Assembly: GCF_014138625.1 (NCBI RefSeq)
Contig: NZ_JACJHY010000011.1
Coordinates: forward strand, 108,587-172,586
DNA: 64,000 bases
Source: Aminobacter ciceronei
GTDB taxonomy: Bacteria; Pseudomonadota; Alphaproteobacteria; Rhizobiales; Rhizobiaceae
Direction of reading: 5' to 3'
Shown here: positions 53,049 to 62,391 of the stretch, one piece after another
Numbering within the stretch: position 1 is the first letter of the stretch
Layout of the letters: every line of letters begins with the position of its first letter
The notes under the pieces: model-generated
What the model was told of the DNA's origin: nothing
The model's input: the letters and a program-made list of their open reading frames with translations, nothing else
Databases searched by the model: none
Translations under genes and position numbers: made by a program

Positions 53049-53738
53049 CTATGACATCAAGGAGTGTTCTTTTGCAGCCGAAACGACGTCGCAGACCAGG
53101 TCTTGCTTGAGCAAATCGATCGGGGTCCGGCCATTGAGCACCGGCGAAGGATGGATCATCCAGTGCCAGGCCTGCCGCGGATGGGTGATATGGGCGAGCA
53201 CGTCGCGAATACCCGACGCTGGCCTTCCGTCGACAAACTGCGCCAGGGGGAATACGTGGCGCTGCCGCCCCTTTCGCAATGCGATGACCTCGTTGCAGCG
53301 GAACCATCGATGCAAAGTGGACCGCGGTATGCGGAGATTTTCTTCCAGATAGGTGGCGCCAGCGACGCGACCCGCCCACTCCTCGATGGTCATGGAGTCG
53401 AGGTCACCACCGCGGAGCGTGACTTGCTGCATCGATGGGGCCGACGGCTGCGCCAGCATGCCAGGATCGCCACCCTCATTTGCCAGGCACTGGCGGGACG
53501 CCTCGACAGCAAGGGCACGGATGAATTGCGAGGCAAGGTCAGGCAGTTCGGGCGATATGCTGCTCGGCGGCTGCGCCGCCGGACGGGCCGTGACATCGAG
53601 CAATCTCCGCTGCCGCGCCGGCCAACCAATGGTTTCACTGTCGGCGGCGAATATATTCTTCAGCTCACTGATGAAGAATTCAGTGTACTTGTTGACAAGG
53701 CTAATGCCGTGCGCATGAATGTCTTCGACCATTCCCAT
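53049..53738 (-). CDS. MbcA/ParS/Xre-like (DUF2384) protein without an adjacent toxin
   Basis: Protein of about 229 aa. Starts at 53738, 53732 or TTG 53756 are all possible, with AAGGA nearby. A central HTH-like stretch (PRSTLHRWFRCNEVIALRKG) is followed by a C-terminal block (ASGIRDVLAHITHPRQAWHW ... NGRTPIDLLKQDLV) matching the toxin-binding domain of Xre/MbcA/ParS antitoxins. The first half is low in known motifs. In type II modules such proteins sit next to a RES-domain toxin; none is recognisable on either side, so it may be an orphan or a chromosomal regulator. Confidence 0.6.
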   Translation of the reverse strand: MGMVEDIHAHGISLVNKYTEFFISELKNIFAADSETIGWPARQRRLLDVTARPAAQPPSSISPELPDLASQFIRALAVEASRQCLANEGGDPGMLAQPSAPSMQQVTLRGGDLDSMTIEEWAGRVAGATYLEENLRIPRSTLHRWFRCNEVIALRKGRQRHVFPLAQFVDGRPASGIRDVLAHITHPRQAWHWMIHPSPVLNGRTPIDLLKQDLVCDVVSAAKEHSLMS

Positions 53739-54240
53739 TAATCCTTGCCAATGCAAAATAAAGCATCAAGCTGGAGATCCGATCTTGGGGCACCGCCGAT
53801 CCTTGCGAAGCTCGCCCCGTCGATCGACGGGCGGCTAACGAGGCCGGCTCAACGCCGGACAAGGCCTGCAGCAGTACGCCCCAGGCCCGGTCGTCGGCCG
53901 CGCATATGCAAGACAGCGTTCATCGATACCCTCCCCTCGATGCGATCCGCGCCACGATCCGCACCCATGAGGCTCCTCCGCGGTCGGGGCTGCTCGGCCA
54001 GGCTCCGTCGTCCAATCGATGCTGCTGGCAGATCATGCCTACAATGACTTCTGCACAGTTGGCATAGTCGATCCGGACGATGCCCCTGCCATTCTTTGAG
54101 CGCCCGCTAACATTCCCCACGGGCATGGGCGACGCGCCTTGGTGGGGAAGCGACCGGCACACCACGCGGCCACACACGCGGCATGGCGAGCGTGACAAAG
54201 ACATGGTACGCACGACTCGTCATGAGGAATGGGAGCGCGC
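53739..54240. other. About 500-bp block without a recognisable gene
   Basis: Both strands contain only short or unconvincing open frames with no family resemblance, and codon use unlike the neighbouring genes. It may hold a decayed gene (the former partner of the DUF2384 protein is one idea) plus the promoter of the Crp/Fnr gene. No repeats or structural RNA were identified. Confidence 0.5.
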
Positions 54241-54915
54241 GTGATAAGCCCGGAGCAATTTCTGGCCTCGGTGTTCTGGGCGCGCGAACTGCCGGAGGAC
54301 GAGCGCGAGCGTGCAAGACGCGGCATCATGCTGCGCGTCCTTGAGCCGGGCACCTATTTCATCCATCGCGGCGATCGCATAGACAACTGGATAGGTGTGG
54401 TCAGCGGCCTGCTGCGGCTGGGTTCGATCACTACCTCGGGCAAGGCGGTGACCTATGCCGGCCTGCCGCCAAGCTGCTGGTTCGGCGAAGGGTCTCTGCT
54501 CAAGGACGAGCCTCGCCAGTATGACGTCCTTGCACTGCGCCGCACGCAGGTGGCGCTTCTCAATCGCGCGACATTCTTCTGGCTGTTCGAAAACAGCGTC
54601 GCCTTCGACCGGTTGCTGGTGCGGCTCATCAATGAGCGGCTTGGGCAGTTCATTGCGCAGGTGGAGCATGACCGCACGCTCGATTCGACCGGCAAGGTAG
54701 CGCGCAGTCTGGCCTCGCTGTTCAACCCGGTGATCAGCCCATTCGTCGGCAAACACATCGATATCAGTCAGGAAGAGATCGGCTTGCTGGCCGGCGTGTC
54801 GCGGCCTGTCGCCAACCGAATCCTGCAGGAGCTGGAAAAGGAAGGATTGCTCCGCAGTGAAGGTGGCGGCGTGACGATCCTGGACCTCGACAAGCTGCGC
54901 CACTACGGCGAGTAG
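54241..54915 (+). CDS. Crp/Fnr-family transcriptional regulator
   Basis: Regulator of 224 aa from the GTG at 54241; ATG at 54229 is possible but lies only 1 nt from GAGGA. A cyclic-nucleotide-binding-like domain (about 25-130) contains GSITTSGKAVTYAGLPPSCW and a GEGSLLKDEPRQYDVLA loop. The C-terminal HTH contains ISQEEIGLLAGVSRPVANRI. No Fnr-type cysteine cluster is present, so it is not an Fnr oxygen sensor. It precedes the acyl-CoA ligase/LIV transporter operon by 220 bp and may control it. Confidence 0.82.
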   Translation: MISPEQFLASVFWARELPEDERERARRGIMLRVLEPGTYFIHRGDRIDNWIGVVSGLLRLGSITTSGKAVTYAGLPPSCWFGEGSLLKDEPRQYDVLALRRTQVALLNRATFFWLFENSVAFDRLLVRLINERLGQFIAQVEHDRTLDSTGKVARSLASLFNPVISPFVGKHIDISQEEIGLLAGVSRPVANRILQELEKEGLLRSEGGGVTILDLDKLRHYGE

Positions 54916-55135
54916 CACCGCGGCGCTTGGTGTCCGCCAGCGCCGGCAGCACAGCAAAATCAATAATTTAGGGGAATTTTAGCGGCTCGACGACACAAGG
55001 CCGGTAGCCAAGACTGAACATTGGCGACGTGTCTGTCAAGCCAGCCCTTGAAAAAGCCTGCCAAGGTTGCGAGCCTCGATGCAACGACCGGGAATACCCG
55101 GCGGCATACGAGGGAACGAAACGGGAGGCGTGCCT

Positions 55136-57105
55136 TTGGCACAAGGGAGCGAGACGCGCGGACACGACACGTTTGCCAAGCTGTTGTGCGAGCACGCACA
55201 AGTGCGGCCAGACCGTCCGGCGATGCGCCACAAGGATCTTGGCATCTGGCGGACGTGGAGCTGGAGCGAACTGGCCGAGACAATCCGCGCCTATGCGACC
55301 GGCTTGCAGCAGCTGGGTCTCGAGCGCGGCGCGACGATCGCGGTCATCGGCGAAAACCGGCCGGCCATGTACTGGACCATTCTCGCCGCGCAGTGGCTGG
55401 GCGCCATCCCTGTCCCTGTCTACGCCGACGCAGTTGCCGACGAGATGGCCTATGTGCTCGACCATGCCGACGTCGCATTTGCGGCGGTGCAGGACCAGGA
55501 GCAGGTCGACAAGCTGATCTCGGTCCAAGATCGTGTGCCTAAGCTCCGCACCGTGCTTTATGACGAGCCGCGCGGCCTGCGCGATTATGATCATAGCCGG
55601 CTTCACGCCATCGACACCATCATAGCAAACGGCCGTGCCCTGTTGGCTTCCGACGCCACTGCGCGCGCCGCAATCGACGCCGAGCGCGATCATGGCCAGG
55701 CCAGCGACATCTCGATCATCCTCTACACCTCGGGCACGACAGGTCGCTCCAAGGGCGTGCTGCTGACTGCCGGCGGCTCGATTGCGGCGGCGCGCGATAC
55801 CGTCACCTTCGACAAGCTGACCGACCGCGACGAGGTGCTTGCCTACCTGCCGCTGGCATGGGTCGGCGACCACTATCTCAACTATGCACAGTCGCTGGTC
55901 GCCGGCTTCTGCATCGCCTGTCCCGAAAGTCGCGAGACCGCCGAGGCGGATACCCAGGAGATCGGCCCGAGCTTCTATTTCGCGCCGCCACGGGTGTTTG
56001 AAACCCTGCTGACCCGCATCACCATCCGCATGGAAGATGCCGGCGCGCTGAAGCGCTCGATGTTCAACTACTTCATCGGCATAGCCAAACGCTGGGGCGA
56101 ACAGATCCTCGACGGCAAGGACGTCCCGCTTCGTGCTCGCCTCGGCTATGCCATTGGCAACCTGCTGGTCTACGCGCCGCTGAAGAACGTACTCGGCTTT
56201 TCTCGCATCCGGGTCGCCTACACTGCCGGCGAGGCGATCGGCCCGGATCTGTTTTCGTTCTATCGCTCGCTCGGCCTCAACCTGAAGCAGCTCTATGGGC
56301 AGACCGAAGCATTCCTTTATGTCACCGCGCAGCCGGACGGGCAGATCCGTGCGGGCACTGTCGGGCCGGCAACACCCAATGTCGACATTCGTATCACCGA
56401 CGACGGGGAGGTGCTCTACCGCTCGCCGGGCCAATTCGTCGGCTATTACAAGGACGCGGAAAAGACGGCCGAGACGGTAACGTCAGATGGCTATGTGAGG
56501 ACGGGCGACGCCGGCTTCTTCGACCCCGACGGCCACCTCAACATCATCGACCGGGCCAAGGATGTCGGCAAGCTGAGGTCGGGCGCGCTGTTTGCGCCGA
56601 AATACATCGAAAACAAGCTGAAATTCTTCCCCAACATCAAGGAAGCCGTGGCCTTCGGCCAGGACCGCGACTTCGTCACCGTGATGCTCAACATCGACCT
56701 CACGGCGGTCGGCAACTGGGCCGAGCGCAAGAATATCGCCTACGGCTCGTACCAGGAACTGGCACAGCGGCCCGAGGTCTATGCGATGTTCATCGAGCAT
56801 GTCGCCGAGGTGAACCGGGCACTCGCGGCCGAGCCGCGCATGGCTGCCGCCCAGATCCATCGCTTCCTGATCCTGCACAAGGAACTCGACGCCGACGACG
56901 GCGAGATGACCCGCACCCAGAAGGTGCGGCGCGGCTTCATCGCCGAACGCTACAAGCCGCTGGTCGACGCGCTCTACAACGGTGCCGGCGCTGCCGACAT
57001 CTCGACCGAAGTGACCTTCGAAGACGGTCGCAAGGGCGTGATCTCGGCCCGGGTCCGCATCGCCGACACCAAGGCGATGCCAACCGCAAAGCTCGAGGCC
57101 GCCGC

Positions 57106-57109
<4 letters not shown>
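55136..57109 (+). CDS. Long-chain-type acyl-CoA synthetase (AMP-binding)
   Basis: Adenylate-forming ligase of 657 aa. TTG at 55136 is chosen because GGGAGG lies 8 nt upstream and MAQGSETRGHDTFAKLL is a normal start. The P-loop is YTSGTTGRSKGVLL, the acyl/AMP motifs are YGQTEAF and YVRTGDAGFFDPDGHLN, and the C-terminal lysine region is GEMTRTQKVRRGF. It should activate a fatty or aryl acid to its CoA ester. It overlaps livG by 4 nt. With the LIV-type importer, it suggests uptake followed by CoA activation of a carboxylic acid. Confidence 0.88.
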
Positions 57110-57885
<776 letters not shown>

Positions 57886-57977
57886 GCATGCAGCAGTCTG
57901 GTGGAAGAGAGAAATTCCGCATGAACACGAGACGCACGACATGCCGGCCGGCTCGCGCCATCTGCCGGCTCGGCTGA

Positions 57978-57987
57978 GGGGGGGGGG
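57978..57987 (+). repeat. G10 homopolymer at the livH ribosome-binding site
   Basis: Ten consecutive G bases end 6 nt before the ATG at 57994, exactly where the Shine-Dalgarno sequence should be. A tract this long is prone to slippage, which would change spacing and strength of the site. No other G-run of this length was noticed in the window. Confidence 0.7.
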
Positions 57988-57993
57988 TAACAG

Positions 57994-58968
57994 ATGCTCT
58001 ACAACATCTTCATCGACCCCTTCGTCCAGATGGTGCAGATGCCCGACCTGCTGGTGCAGACCCTTTGGGAAGGGCTGGTCTCCGGAGTGCTCTATGCGCT
58101 GATCGCGCTTGGCTTCGTGCTCATCTTCAAGGCCTCGGGCGTGTTCAATTTTGCCCAGGGCATCATGGTGGTGTTTTCGGCGCTCACTCTCGTCGGCTTC
58201 TACGAGAAGTTCTCGGCAGCAGGTTTCTCGGGTCACGCGGCCGCCTTCGTCGCCCTGATCCTGACCGCAGGGGTGATGTTCGTGCTGGCGATGCTGGTCG
58301 AACGTGTCGTGCTCAGGCCGTTGGTCAACCAGCCCGACATCATCCTGTTCATGGCGACCTTCGGCATCACCTATGTGCTGATCGGCCTCGGCGAGATGGT
58401 GTTCGGCGGCGACCCCAAGCAGATGATAACAAGCGAACTGTTCCTGCCCAGCGGTTCGGTCGACGTCGAGATGCTCGGCGGCCTCGTCAGTTTCCAGAAG
58501 ATCGACATCGCCGCCGCGATCATCGCGTCAGCGATGATCGTCGGGCTCGCCCTGTTCTTCCAGAAGACCCGCATCGGCCGGGCGTTGCGTGCCGTGGCCG
58601 ACAGTCACAAGGCAGCACTTTCGGTCGGCATTTCGCTCAACCAGATCTGGGTCATCGTCTGGTTCGCCGCAGGCCTGGTCGCGCTGGTGACAGGCATCAT
58701 GTGGGGTGCCCGCTCCGACGTCTCCTTCGCGCTCGAGATCGTGGCCCTCAAGGCGCTGCCCGTTCTGGTGCTGGGCGGACTGACCTCGGTGCCCGGCGCG
58801 ATCGTCGGCGGCCTGATCATCGGCATCGGCGAGAAACTCGGCGAGTTCTACTGGGGGCCTTTGCTCGGCGGCGGCATCGAAAGCTGGTTCGCCTATGCCA
58901 TCGCTCTGCTGTTCCTGCTGTACCGGCCGCAAGGCCTGTTCGGCGACAAGATAATCGAGCGGATCTGA
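57994..58968 (+). CDS. Branched-chain amino acid-type ABC permease (LivH type)
   Basis: Inner-membrane permease of 324 aa. Features are LVSGVLYALIALGFVLIFKA, SGVFNFAQGIMVVFSAL, RAVADSHKAALSVGISLNQI and the C-terminal YRPQGLFGDKI. Eight hydrophobic segments are visible, normal for LivH. It works with LivM. The start is set by the G-rich Shine-Dalgarno region 7 nt upstream, and 108 bp separate it from livG, the largest gap in the operon. Confidence 0.86.
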   Translation: MLYNIFIDPFVQMVQMPDLLVQTLWEGLVSGVLYALIALGFVLIFKASGVFNFAQGIMVVFSALTLVGFYEKFSAAGFSGHAAAFVALILTAGVMFVLAMLVERVVLRPLVNQPDIILFMATFGITYVLIGLGEMVFGGDPKQMITSELFLPSGSVDVEMLGGLVSFQKIDIAAAIIASAMIVGLALFFQKTRIGRALRAVADSHKAALSVGISLNQIWVIVWFAAGLVALVTGIMWGARSDVSFALEIVALKALPVLVLGGLTSVPGAIVGGLIIGIGEKLGEFYWGPLLGGGIESWFAYAIALLFLLYRPQGLFGDKIIERI

Positions 58969-58972
58969 CACC

Positions 58973-60049
58973 ATGTTCTATCGCGAGACGGGCCAGTTCA
59001 AACAAAGCTACGCGGCCGACCAGGCGGTGTTCCCGATCCTGCAGGACAGGCTCGGCCTGGCCGCCATCCTGCTCGTTGCCTTCGTCGTCGTGCCTTTGTT
59101 CGGCAACGAGTTCCTGCTCGCCTCGGTCATGGTGCCGTTTCTGATCTTGTCGCTCGGCGCGATCGGGCTCAACATCCTCGTCGGCTACACCGGCCTGTTG
59201 TCCCTGGGCTCGGCAGCCTTCATGGGCGTCGGCGCCTATGCCGCCTACAAGCTTTCGACGATCTTTCCGGGCGTCAACATCCTGGTCTGGATTCTCTGCT
59301 CGGGCTTCTTCGCAGCCGGCATCGGCGTGCTGTTCGGCCTGCCGTCGCTGCGTATCAAGGGCTTCTATCTCGCGGTCGCGACGCTCGCCGCACAGTTCTT
59401 CCTGCAATGGTGCTTCGTCCGCATCAGCTGGCTCTACAACGACAATCCGTCAGGCGCCATCGAGGTGCCGGCGCGCACCTTGTTCGGCCTCGCCATCACC
59501 GGCCCGTCGGCCACGCCGGTGACACGCTATCTGGTCGTGCTCGTCATCGTCGTGGTCATGACCCTGCTTGCCTCCAACATCGTTCACGGTCGGATCGGCC
59601 GCACCTGGATGGCAGTGCGGGACATGGACATCGCCGCCCAACTGATGGGCATCCGCCTGCTGCCGGCAAAGCTGTTGGCCTTCGCCGTGTCATCCTTCTA
59701 TTGCGGCGTCTCGGGCGCGCTGATGGTGTTCCTGTGGCTCGGCGCCGCCGAGCCGTCGGCCTTCGACATCAAGCTGTCGTTCCTGCTGTTGTTCATGGTC
59801 ATCATCGGCGGTCTTGGCTCGATGATCGGCAGCTTCTTCGGCGCCGCGCTCATCCACATCCTGCCGATCGTCATCCGCGGGCTTCCCGAGGCGCTCGGCC
59901 TGCCGATCGCAGCCGCGACCGTCGAGCACCTGACCTATCTGATCGTCGGTGCCCTCATCATCTTTTTCCTGATCGTCGAACCGCACGGCCTCGCGCGGCT
60001 CTGGCAGATCGCCAAGCAGAAGCTTCGTGTGTGGCCCTTCCCTTACTAG
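58973..60049 (+). CDS. Branched-chain amino acid-type ABC permease (LivM type)
   Basis: Permease of 358 aa with LivM features: ILSLGAIGLNILVGYTGLLS, GSAAFMGVGAYAAYKL, GLPSLRIKGFYLAVATLAAQ and VIIGGLGSMIGSFFGAAL. It starts 4 bp after livH and forms the heterodimeric channel with it. The N-terminal 25 residues (YRETGQFKQSYAADQAVFPI) are hydrophilic and typical of the ligase-associated subgroup. Confidence 0.86.
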   Translation: MFYRETGQFKQSYAADQAVFPILQDRLGLAAILLVAFVVVPLFGNEFLLASVMVPFLILSLGAIGLNILVGYTGLLSLGSAAFMGVGAYAAYKLSTIFPGVNILVWILCSGFFAAGIGVLFGLPSLRIKGFYLAVATLAAQFFLQWCFVRISWLYNDNPSGAIEVPARTLFGLAITGPSATPVTRYLVVLVIVVVMTLLASNIVHGRIGRTWMAVRDMDIAAQLMGIRLLPAKLLAFAVSSFYCGVSGALMVFLWLGAAEPSAFDIKLSFLLLFMVIIGGLGSMIGSFFGAALIHILPIVIRGLPEALGLPIAAATVEHLTYLIVGALIIFFLIVEPHGLARLWQIAKQKLRVWPFPY

Positions 60050-60096
60050 GGGCTGCCCACAAGACGGAAATGCAAACAAGTAGGGAGGAGAACGTC

Positions 60097-61425
60097 ATGT
60101 CACTCAAGAACTGGTTATATGCACTTTCCGCAACAGCAGTGCTGACCTTGCCCGCCGTCCACGACGCGCAGGCCGAGGACTCGATCTACGTGCCGCTGTT
60201 CACCTACCGCACCGGCCCGTTCGCCGGCTCCGGCACGCCGATCGCCAACGGCATGCACGACTACCTGACGCTACTCAACGAGCGCGACGGTGGCATCGGC
60301 GGCGTCAAGCTGATCGTCGAGGAATGCGAGACCGGCTACGACACCAAGAAGGGCCTCGAATGTTATGAATCGGTGAAGCCCAAGAAGCCGGTCATCGTCA
60401 ATCCGTGGTCGACCGGCATCACCTTGCCGCTGATCCCCAAGGCAGCCGTGGACAAGATTCCCGTGCTGTCGATGGCCTACGGCTTGTCGGCCTCGGCCAA
60501 GGGCGACACCTTCCCCTGGATCTTCAATCCGCCAGCGACTTACTGGGACGGCTTCACCCAGATCCTGCAATACATCGCGACGCAGGAAGGCGGCGGCATA
60601 GAGAAGCTCAAGGGCAAGAAGATCGGCTACATCTATCTCGACGCCAGCTTCGGCCGCGAGCCGCTGCCGCTGATCGAGCAGCTGTCGAAGGAACTCGGCT
60701 TCGAAGCCAAGCTGTATCCGGTTGCAGCCGCCGACATGCAGAACCAGTCGTCGCAATGGCTGAGCGTCCGCCGCGACAAGCCTGACTACATGATCCTCTA
60801 TGGCTGGGGCGCGCTCAACGCCACCGCCGTCAAGGAAGCTGTCAAGACCAACTACCCGATGGAGAAGTTCATCTCGATCTGGTGGCCGAGCGAGGATGAC
60901 GCCAAGGGCGCCGGCGATGGCGCCAAGGGCTTCAAGACGCTGAACTGGCATGCCGTGGGCGCAGACTTCCCGCTGCTTGCCGATATCCAGAAGCACGTCG
61001 TCGACGCCGGCAAGAGCCAGGTCTCGGGCAAGGACAAGGTCGGCCAGGTTCTCTACAACCGCGGCATCTACAATTCGATGCTGATTGCCGAGGCGATCCG
61101 CAGAGCCCAGGAAATCACCGGCAACAAGGTCGTCACCGGCGAGGACGTACGCCGCGGTCTCGAGGGCCTCAACATCGACGACGCCCGGCTCAAGGAAATC
61201 GGCCTCGAGGGCTTCACCGGTGCAGTCAAGCTCTCCTGCACCGATCACAACGGTCACTTCTCGACCTTCGTCCAGAGCTGGAACGGCACGACCTATGAAA
61301 AGGTGTCCGACTACATCGCGCCGCTGAGCGACAAGGTCGGTCCGCTGCTCGATGCCGACGCCAAGGCCTATGCCGAGAAGAACGCGCCATGGCCGGCCCG
61401 TTCCGAGGCCTGCGACGCCTCCTGA
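60097..61425 (+). CDS. Branched-chain amino acid-type ABC substrate-binding protein (LivK type, long form)
   Basis: Periplasmic binding protein of 442 aa from the ATG at 60097, preceded by AGGGAGGAG. The signal peptide is about residues 1-26 (ending AQA-EDS). It is longer than leucine-binding LivK (about 370 aa), as in Rhizobiales proteins linked to acyl-CoA ligase operons. Segments such as VEECETGYDTKKGLECYESV and YIYLDASFGREPLPLIEQL show the receptor-like fold. The ligand is probably an organic or aromatic acid. A 26-bp palindrome follows its stop. Confidence 0.85.
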   Translation: MSLKNWLYALSATAVLTLPAVHDAQAEDSIYVPLFTYRTGPFAGSGTPIANGMHDYLTLLNERDGGIGGVKLIVEECETGYDTKKGLECYESVKPKKPVIVNPWSTGITLPLIPKAAVDKIPVLSMAYGLSASAKGDTFPWIFNPPATYWDGFTQILQYIATQEGGGIEKLKGKKIGYIYLDASFGREPLPLIEQLSKELGFEAKLYPVAAADMQNQSSQWLSVRRDKPDYMILYGWGALNATAVKEAVKTNYPMEKFISIWWPSEDDAKGAGDGAKGFKTLNWHAVGADFPLLADIQKHVVDAGKSQVSGKDKVGQVLYNRGIYNSMLIAEAIRRAQEITGNKVVTGEDVRRGLEGLNIDDARLKEIGLEGFTGAVKLSCTDHNGHFSTFVQSWNGTTYEKVSDYIAPLSDKVGPLLDADAKAYAEKNAPWPARSEACDAS

Positions 61426-61442
61426 GGCTCACCCTGAACCCA

Positions 61443-61468
61443 GTCCCTTCCCCACATGGGGAAGGGAC
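61443..61468. repeat. Perfect palindrome between binding-protein and livF genes
   Basis: GTCCCTTCCCC (61443-61453) and GGGGAAGGGAC (61458-61468) form an 11-bp perfect stem with an ACAT loop, starting 18 bp after the stop. CCCTTCCCC/GGGGAAGGG palindromes recur between genes in rhizobial genomes. Here it could stabilise the binding-protein mRNA or attenuate read-through to livF. Confidence 0.7.
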
Positions 61469-61487
61469 GATGACCCGGAGCTTGCTG

Positions 61488-62324
61488 ATGTCTGAACATG
61501 CTTCCAAAGCGGTCGAGCCGGCCCGGCCGATGCTGTCGGTCAACAATATCGAGGTGATCTACGATCACGTCATCCTCGTCCTCAAGGGCGTGTCGCTTGA
61601 TGTGCCGCAAGGCGGCATCGTCGCCATCCTGGGGGCCAACGGCGCCGGCAAGACGACGACGCTCAAGGCGATCTCCAACCTGCTCAGGGCCGAGCGCGGC
61701 GAAGTCACCAAGGGCTCGATCGAGTTCGACGGCGACCGCGTCGACCGACTAAGCCCAAACGAACTGGTGCGGCGCGGCTGCATTCAGGTGATGGAGGGAC
61801 GCCACTGCTTCGGCCATCTGTCGATCGAGGAAAACCTGCTCACCGGCGCCTTCACGCGTCGCGACGGCAACCGTGCCATCCGCGACGATCTCGACATGAT
61901 CTACGACTATTTCCCCAGGCTGAAGCAGCGCCGCTCATCGATGGCCGGCTACACCTCGGGCGGTGAGCAGCAGATGTGCGCCATCGGCCGCGCGATGATG
62001 AGCCGACCCAAGATGATCCTGCTCGACGAGCCGTCGATGGGGCTGGCGCCTCAGGTGGTCGACGAGATCTTCGAGATCGTCAAGGATCTGAACAGCAAGC
62101 AGGGCGTGTCGTTCCTGGTGGCCGAGCAGAACACCAACATGGCGCTGAAATACGCCACCTATGGCTACATCATGGAGACCGGGCGCATCGTCATGGATGG
62201 CGACGCCGCCTCCCTGCGCGACAATGAGGACGTCAAGGAATTCTATCTCGGCATTGGCGGCGAGGGCCGCAAGTCGTTCCGCGAGGTCAAGAGCTACAAG
62301 CGGCGCAAGCGCTGGCTGGCATAA
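61488..62324 (+). CDS. Branched-chain amino acid-type ABC transporter ATP-binding protein (LivF type)
   Basis: ATPase of 278 aa from the ATG at 61488, with GGAG 8 nt upstream; ATG at 61470 is possible. Walker A is GANGAGKTT, the LivF segment is GCIQVMEGRHCFGHLSIEEN, the signature is TSGGEQQMCAIGRAMMS, Walker B is ILLDEPSMGLAP and the switch region is LVAEQNTNMALKYA. The C-terminal tail after GGEGRKSFREVKSYKRR is basic and longer than in classic LivF. It completes the transporter. Confidence 0.86.
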   Translation: MSEHASKAVEPARPMLSVNNIEVIYDHVILVLKGVSLDVPQGGIVAILGANGAGKTTTLKAISNLLRAERGEVTKGSIEFDGDRVDRLSPNELVRRGCIQVMEGRHCFGHLSIEENLLTGAFTRRDGNRAIRDDLDMIYDYFPRLKQRRSSMAGYTSGGEQQMCAIGRAMMSRPKMILLDEPSMGLAPQVVDEIFEIVKDLNSKQGVSFLVAEQNTNMALKYATYGYIMETGRIVMDGDAASLRDNEDVKEFYLGIGGEGRKSFREVKSYKRRKRWLA

Positions 62325-62391
62325 TCTGTTCCGGGCAGCGCGGGACTAGCCACGGCAGCGCCCTGCCCCTTGTCCAAACTCCAGGTGAACC

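Noticed and set aside
53745..54047. Open frame of about 100 codons after the DUF2384 gene
   Set aside because: Arg/Pro/Ala-rich with no ribosome-binding site or recognisable domain; more likely non-coding.
54968..56434. Open frame of about 488 codons antisense to the acyl-CoA synthetase
   Set aside because: The sense strand has all adenylate-forming motifs; the antisense product has none.
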